From positions 46,115 through 110,114 of the forward strand of contig JASANZ010002251.1 in the NCBI GenBank assembly GCA_030849805.1: a stretch of DNA of 64,000 nucleotides, in the 5' to 3' direction. Below, in pieces: positions 59,629 through 64,000 of this stretch; positions within the stretch are counted from its first letter, which is position 1; each line of letters begins with the position of its first letter. The notes beneath the pieces are model-generated. The model was not told the DNA's origin, did not search any database, and saw only the letters and a program-made list of their open reading frames with translations. Both the position numbers and the translations under genes were made by a program. This stretch comes from Sergeia podlipaevii. Lineage: Eukaryota; Euglenozoa; Kinetoplastea; Trypanosomatida; Trypanosomatidae.

Positions 59629-62199
59629 TTATTTGATTACCTTAAGCATATGAAGGTAGTAAGGGTGCAGCTCGTGGCTCTGATCAATGAAGCCAAAGCC
59701 CTTCTTACTTTTAAACGAGTTTTCAGCCTTTTCTTTCCCAAGAACAGCAATTAGCTTAACAAATTCACTCACTGCGTCCAACTCAGCTTCGGTCCTGGGT
59801 TTCATCCCTGAAAAACTATCCTGCTCTGCATGTGATTTATCCGGTGTTTCTGATAATCTCGCTCTCTTTCTTTGAAACGCACTACGCTCACACAACCCTA
59901 TAAGAGCGTGTCCCTTTAGCGACAAAGGAGCCAACATCGAAAAGTTGGACGGTTCAAGATGCCTATCCCCCAAAGTACCATCAAGCCAAAGTCCAACATT
60001 GCTTGTATCGCTGCCATCCAAAAGAGCGCACATCGTTTGAGATTGAAGGATCTGAGTAGGAAGTGGAACAGCGCCAATCGAATTTGGCATCTCCAGGAAA
60101 ACACAGTTATTGTGTGCGGAAATATGAAGTACTGAGTGTGCTATAATAAGAGGATACGAAATCTCTGTTGGGCATTGAATTGTGTAAAGCGGCATTTTTT
60201 CTGGACCCTCGATTTCACAATAGAGCGACATTTTTGGTAGACAAAAAACGCTTACCTGCTTCTCATTGACGGAAGCACCTGTTCGTAGTGGGGCATGTTC
60301 GTACCACCCGCGGCAGACAGTAGGTGCTTGATGCATCAGGTGGTTCTGTACGGGCTTCCGAGAGCCAAAAGGAGCGCCAAGAATATAGTGGGCTCTGTTT
60401 TCTTTTACACTACTCGGCCTACTAAAACAAGAAAGACGACAGATTAACGCCTTTCGCTCAAACGCAACGCTCTTCTCGAAAGCAATATTGTGTTCCAAGC
60501 AAAAAAGCTCCATTCTTCCCTTCACCCATTCTGAAAAATTGTATCTTTCCGCAATAAGTTCCTGTGCCATTGTGAATGATTGCTTAAACAAATGAGACCA
60601 CAATAAAATCTTGCTATCAATAGGAGAGAGCTCGGGATAACTTGATTTGCCATCGGAAAACCTAAACCGAAAGGATAAATAGCGGCCAAGTGCTGTCAAT
60701 TCCACAACAGGTAGTCCAAGATCACTTTTCCCGATTTCTGCAATCCCACACAGCCTCAGTTCCTCAATAATTTTGGTATAGTATTTCCATGCATGGTCAG
60801 AAAAAAGCAACTCCTTCGACACGGAAAAGAGTGGTTGAAAAGTTATTGGAGAATACTTCATCAAAAACCGTCGAAACAAAAGTAGTATCACATTGACGCA
60901 CATAAGTGACCTACTTTCAGCGAAATACATTGGCGTCTGAAGTAAAGGCGAAAGCTCCATATTTGGGCCATGTTGCACTATTGTCATCTCTCCAACGTCA
61001 CGACACATAGCTTTTAGTGTCGTCAAGGTGTGCACAATTTCTTCAACATGATCACTTCCATACTCACACCAGCCGCCGTGCACCACGTTCTTTAAGTGCA
61101 AATGACTAGTAAGTTGCTCAAATTTTGGCAAGGTGAATTGTGAGCATATCCAACTAGTGGAGCATACAAAAATGACTGGTGATGTTCCGGAAAACGACTC
61201 AGTTTTGCAATCATCGTCAAAAACCAAGCGAATAGGCTCAGAAGTGTAGCTATCCAGCAATTCTCTTGAAAGTAAAGTGCGATCACGGTCTACTAGTGGC
61301 ACCACTACAAGTATCACAGGGGCAGTACAAACTCCTGGATGGTGAAAATTTGATTCTTCACAAAGTTGCTCGTGAATATCAACAACAGTACTTCGAAGAA
61401 TCTCCACCCATTCTGAATGTGTGGAAGCCATAAGAAGATTACTTGGATTGGATAAAAGGGACAGGTAAGTGCTCATTATATCATTCCCAAGTAAGATACG
61501 CTTTACAGATATACGAAGAGCAGACTCAATATAGCTCCTTATTCTGTCCGCTAAAAGCGCGCCTTCGCTGCTGCCTAGTACTGTAAAGGTAAGTGAAAAG
61601 TCATTCAAGCGGGATGCACAGTCCTCTTTTGTGGAATAGTAATGTAGTATTGACGCAATGCCGATCAATAGTGTCGAAAGGAGGTAAGCACCTGAAGCGC
61701 AGTGCCCACTTAAATAGCAATCGATGTTAGCAATCAAAAACCTAGGTGGCTGGTCATGCGAGCAGCCAATAGCTGCTTCAACTAACTGTGACCAAATGGC
61801 TCTAATACCGTAAAAGTCAAGCTTTACAGAGCAAGCCACACTATCACTCTCATTGATACTCACATCTCTAGATGATGTATCCTCAATCGTAATATAGCTA
61901 CCCTCGCCATTAAGAAAAAGCCGAGTGCATGGTGAAAAAGTAGAGCGAAGCTCAGGAAGATTCAAAGCTTTACTCTTGACACTCCCTTCTTTTCCGTTGA
62001 AAGCAGAATGGAAAAGCGCCTGAGCCACCTTGGAAGTGTCTTTCGCAAAGTACTGAAAAGAGCGACAGCGTGTCATCGACTGCTCCGATATTCGATGTAG
62101 CTTGCAAGAGGCAACAACATCGTAAAAGGCGCTACACTCAACGGGACCAAAATAAGGTAAATCCCCATAAAAACCGCTAGTTCCATCGTTTCCATCCAT
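59629..62199 (-). CDS. Degenerate DExH helicase-like protein with C-terminal SURP-like motif
   Basis: The product has 856 residues. The layout follows a DEAH/RHA-type helicase, but the catalytic motifs are eroded. SGHCASGAYLLSTLL (164-178) sits where GETGSGKTTQVPQFLL should be, so the P-loop Lys and Thr are lost. FTVLGSSEGALLADRI (205-220) mirrors the PRRIAA region. No DExH box is found. PVIFVCSTSWICSQFTLPKF (341-360) mirrors motif V (ATNIAETSITIPD). LSPLLQTPMYF... (~416-490) and VVELTALGRYLSFRFRFSD...SKILLWSHLF (~498-538) mirror the winged-helix and ratchet start (LTPLGRHLA...KLLL). The last ~45 residues (EFVKLIAVLG ... FGFIDQ ... LHPYYLHML) resemble a SURP module, which binds splicing or RNA-processing partners. 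An ATPase-inactive RNA-related scaffold is the best guess. The gene is visibly AT-richer than those to the left. Confidence 0.7.
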   Translation of the reverse strand: MDGNDGTSGFYGDLPYFGPVECSAFYDVVASCKLHRISEQSMTRCRSFQYFAKDTSKVAQALFHSAFNGKEGSVKSKALNLPELRSTFSPCTRLFLNGEGSYITIEDTSSRDVSINESDSVACSVKLDFYGIRAIWSQLVEAAIGCSHDQPPRFLIANIDCYLSGHCASGAYLLSTLLIGIASILHYYSTKEDCASRLNDFSLTFTVLGSSEGALLADRIRSYIESALRISVKRILLGNDIMSTYLSLLSNPSNLLMASTHSEWVEILRSTVVDIHEQLCEESNFHHPGVCTAPVILVVVPLVDRDRTLLSRELLDSYTSEPIRLVFDDDCKTESFSGTSPVIFVCSTSWICSQFTLPKFEQLTSHLHLKNVVHGGWCEYGSDHVEEIVHTLTTLKAMCRDVGEMTIVQHGPNMELSPLLQTPMYFAESRSLMCVNVILLLFRRFLMKYSPITFQPLFSVSKELLFSDHAWKYYTKIIEELRLCGIAEIGKSDLGLPVVELTALGRYLSFRFRFSDGKSSYPELSPIDSKILLWSHLFKQSFTMAQELIAERYNFSEWVKGRMELFCLEHNIAFEKSVAFERKALICRLSCFSRPSSVKENRAHYILGAPFGSRKPVQNHLMHQAPTVCRGWYEHAPLRTGASVNEKQVSVFCLPKMSLYCEIEGPEKMPLYTIQCPTEISYPLIIAHSVLHISAHNNCVFLEMPNSIGAVPLPTQILQSQTMCALLDGSDTSNVGLWLDGTLGDRHLEPSNFSMLAPLSLKGHALIGLCERSAFQRKRARLSETPDKSHAEQDSFSGMKPRTEAELDAVSEFVKLIAVLGKEKAENSFKSKKGFGFIDQSHELHPYYLHMLKVIK

Positions 62200-62520
62200 C
62201 GTTAAAAGTAGCGCGCAAAAAAAAAAGCTATTTTAATGTGCTTTTCAAAAACTAACAAAACCTATTTTATAATTTTTGTAATTATCTATAATGCTATTAC
62301 TAAAAATGTTTTAAAAAGAAAAAGAAAAGATTGTCAAAAAAAAAAGGTAAGAAAGTAATGTCTATTGCTCACAAGCAGTACAGAAAAGAAGAACAAAAAA
62401 AAGGATTCAGCAAAGCTATACCCCAACCACTCATAAACATATTGAAAATATTATGCAACAGAAAGGCAGCGATATATGTAGTGGGTCCATTCCACAAAAA
62501 AAAGCACTCACAATTCCAGT
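62200..62520. other. Intergenic spacer
   Basis: It contains the helicase-like gene's leader (C/T tract ~62314-62331, AG at 62300-62301, UTR 100 nt) and the 3' UTR of NTAQ1. It is very AT-rich. Confidence 0.45.
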
Positions 62521-63258
62521 TCAGGAAATGCTAGAAACAAAATCACAAAGGTCTTGCACGTTAACAACTGTCCCTGGAAATACAGTGTTGTTCATGTTAA
62601 TGAAGCAAACGAGATTGTTTAAGCGTCGCTGATCATCTAATTTTTTTTCTGCGTTTATAAAGCTGATACGGATTGAATCCGGCGTACTGGAATGAAACTG
62701 TTGAATTGGTGGATAAATTGGTGGAGAAGCATTGTACTGACCTGTATTCTTCAACATGTGCCCCCGATCAGAGCGAAACCACCCAATATAATCATCACGC
62801 TCCACAACACGACACCGCACTTTTTTTGCCATTGATTGAAGCATGGAAATGTGCAAGCTCTCAGGATACTCAAACAAAAAAGTGCGGCACACATATTGGC
62901 TTAGCGGAATGCAATATATGCACCAATCACCTAGATCATCTTTTAAATCCGTCGCTTTTGGCAAGTGAGAGTCAAAATCAATTGCAACCCAACGACGACC
63001 CTTTGCTATGCGGAGAACGGCAATAACATGATAGTCCCAAATTGTCGCATCGGCAAGAGGACAACTATCAGCATTTGGGCAATAAGGTACCTGTGATTTC
63101 CATTTGTTTACTGTCTCAAGCTCCATTGGCACACAATACGAACTGAGTACAACAGCATACGCTCTATCAAAAGGACACCATTCTAAGTAGGTCCGCTCTA
63201 ATAGCTTATAAACATTTTCCTCGCAATAACAATATGTATAGTCCAGCGAAATAGGCAT
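62521..63258 (-). CDS. NTAQ1: Protein N-terminal glutamine amidohydrolase (NTAQ1)
   Basis: NTAQ1 converts an N-terminal Gln of proteins to Glu (EC 3.5.1.122), the first step making such proteins substrates for arginylation in the N-degron pathway. The product has 245 residues from the ATG at 63258; the earlier frame start is TTG. The match to the animal and plant enzyme is strong from end to end: CYCEENVYKLLE (10-21), YAVVLSS (34-40), IWDYHVI (73-79), VAIDFDSHLP (91-100), an ERDDYIGWFRSDRGHM segment (animal: ADSYLKNFASDRSHM), PPIYPPI and VVNVQDLCDF near the end. The catalytic triad is visible as Cys12, His77 and Asp94. A Cys-containing insert (YCPNADSCPLAD, ~59-70) precedes the His motif and is not in the human enzyme. 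The gene appears to be the most upstream one in this transcription unit within the window. Confidence 0.92.
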   Translation of the reverse strand: MPISLDYTYCYCEENVYKLLERTYLEWCPFDRAYAVVLSSYCVPMELETVNKWKSQVPYCPNADSCPLADATIWDYHVIAVLRIAKGRRWVAIDFDSHLPKATDLKDDLGDWCIYCIPLSQYVCRTFLFEYPESLHISMLQSMAKKVRCRVVERDDYIGWFRSDRGHMLKNTGQYNASPPIYPPIQQFHSSTPDSIRISFINAEKKLDDQRRLNNLVCFINMNNTVFPGTVVNVQDLCDFVSSIS

Positions 63259-64000
63259 TTTTCCTTTCAAAACAACGATGAAAACATAGTGAAAAAAAAA
63301 AAAGAGGGCAAAGTATTACAGCAACTAAAAAATACAACGCTTCTTCACAACTCCCCACAACCATAAAATGGAAAGGTCTACAAAGAAAAAGATAACTCCA
63401 AAAATAAAAAGAACTACTCACTCAATACAGGAACACAAAACCTTTCCCAAACCTTTCATAGAGCTACCTCACGCCAATAACACCAAAAAAGTAAACAAGC
63501 ACCACATACCAAATCCATCCAAGCACCACCACCAACCCAAATGAAGCCAGAAACAATACCACAACTCCACCCCCCCCCCCCTACCGCACACACACAGCAT
63601 ACAACACAACACATTCACATTCCCACCGCGTGCAACAAAAGCACATCACGCACATCACGCCTCATCAAACCCAATGCAGCCTCTGTCACTCCCAACAACA
63701 ATACACAACACTAACCAATCACAGAAGCAAAGTCTCCGATTCCACACCACCTTATCAAGAAACAAAGAACCACACAGACACACACCACACCGCCCACCCC
63801 ACCAACAAGACACCTGCCTCAACAATGCAAGACTCCAATAACCCCAACACAAAGACATCAAAACGCAAACATCGAAGCCTCAACACACGCCAAACCAACA
63901 GCAAACAGTCACATACAATCAGAGACAGAAACAACTGCGTACCCAACAAACAGAACACATAAAAAAGAACCACCACACCTCCCAACATATCACCCACAAC
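63259..64000. promoter_or_regulatory. Upstream region with G/T-rich minus strand; candidate transcription start region
   Basis: The first ~50 bases hold the NTAQ1 leader (T-rich tract at ~63288-63306, AG at 63264-63265). From ~63430 to the edge the composition changes sharply. In four 60-base lines counted by hand (63481-63600, 63781-63900), 205 of 240 minus-strand bases are G or T, and there is a C12 run at 63570-63581 (G12 on the minus strand). There is no gene in it. G/T-rich sequence on the sense strand is a reported feature of RNA polymerase II start regions in T. brucei. Promoter activity here is inference. Confidence 0.45.

Noticed and set aside
63630..63962. Plus-strand frame of 110 codons near the right edge
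   Set aside because: The product is Thr/Asn/His/Gln-rich low complexity caused by the C/A-rich composition of the plus strand. No domain or splice tract is visible.

Overview
This window looks like nuclear DNA of a kinetoplastid protist, most likely a trypanosomatid. All 26 genes I can support lie on the minus strand. None needs an intron. They are separated by AT-rich, repeat-rich spacers, and most start codons follow a long pyrimidine tract plus an AG (read on the minus strand), as expected for spliced-leader trans-splicing of one polycistronic unit. Several products also point to this lineage: an AIR9-like cytoskeletal protein, very divergent mitochondrial proteins and a huge IQ-motif protein. 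I cannot name the genus. I see no tRNA, rRNA, transposon or CRISPR array.

Transcription would run from right to left. From the right edge: a G/T-rich (minus strand) stretch with a G12 run at about 63.4-64.0 kb is a candidate transcription start region. Next come NTAQ1 (N-terminal glutamine amidase), a degenerate DExH helicase-like protein with a SURP-like tail, a two-TM protein with a KKXX end, a COA6-like twin-CX9C/CX10C protein, EMC6, AIR9, an EngB-type GTPase, a J-domain protein, a PP4-type phosphatase, an SH3-Roc-COR protein, a SAPS-like protein, a small membrane protein, a SIZ/PIAS-type SUMO ligase, an ATM1-type ABC transporter, an unassigned basic/Ser-rich protein, a FSH1-RWD-GTPase fusion, gamma-glutamyl phosphate reductase, a 2,059-residue TPR/IQ protein, a leucine-rich repeat protein, an NDUFA2-like complex I subunit, a mitochondrial helical-repeat protein, COG5, a small secreted protein, and a coiled-coil protein cut by the left edge.

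As usual for a polycistronic unit, neighbours are not obviously linked in function. Loose themes are the secretory pathway (COG5, EMC6, KKXX protein), mitochondrial biogenesis (NDUFA2-like, helical-repeat protein, ATM1, EngB, COA6), cytoskeleton or flagellum (IQ protein, AIR9, LRR protein) and signalling or modification (PP4, SAPS-like, Roco, SIZ, NTAQ1).

The most unusual items are the serine hydrolase-RWD-GTPase fusion, the SH3-headed Roco protein, the ATPase-dead-looking DExH protein, a repeated roughly 75-residue module in the IQ protein, and the G/T-rich right edge. All functional calls come from reading motifs by eye; no search was run.
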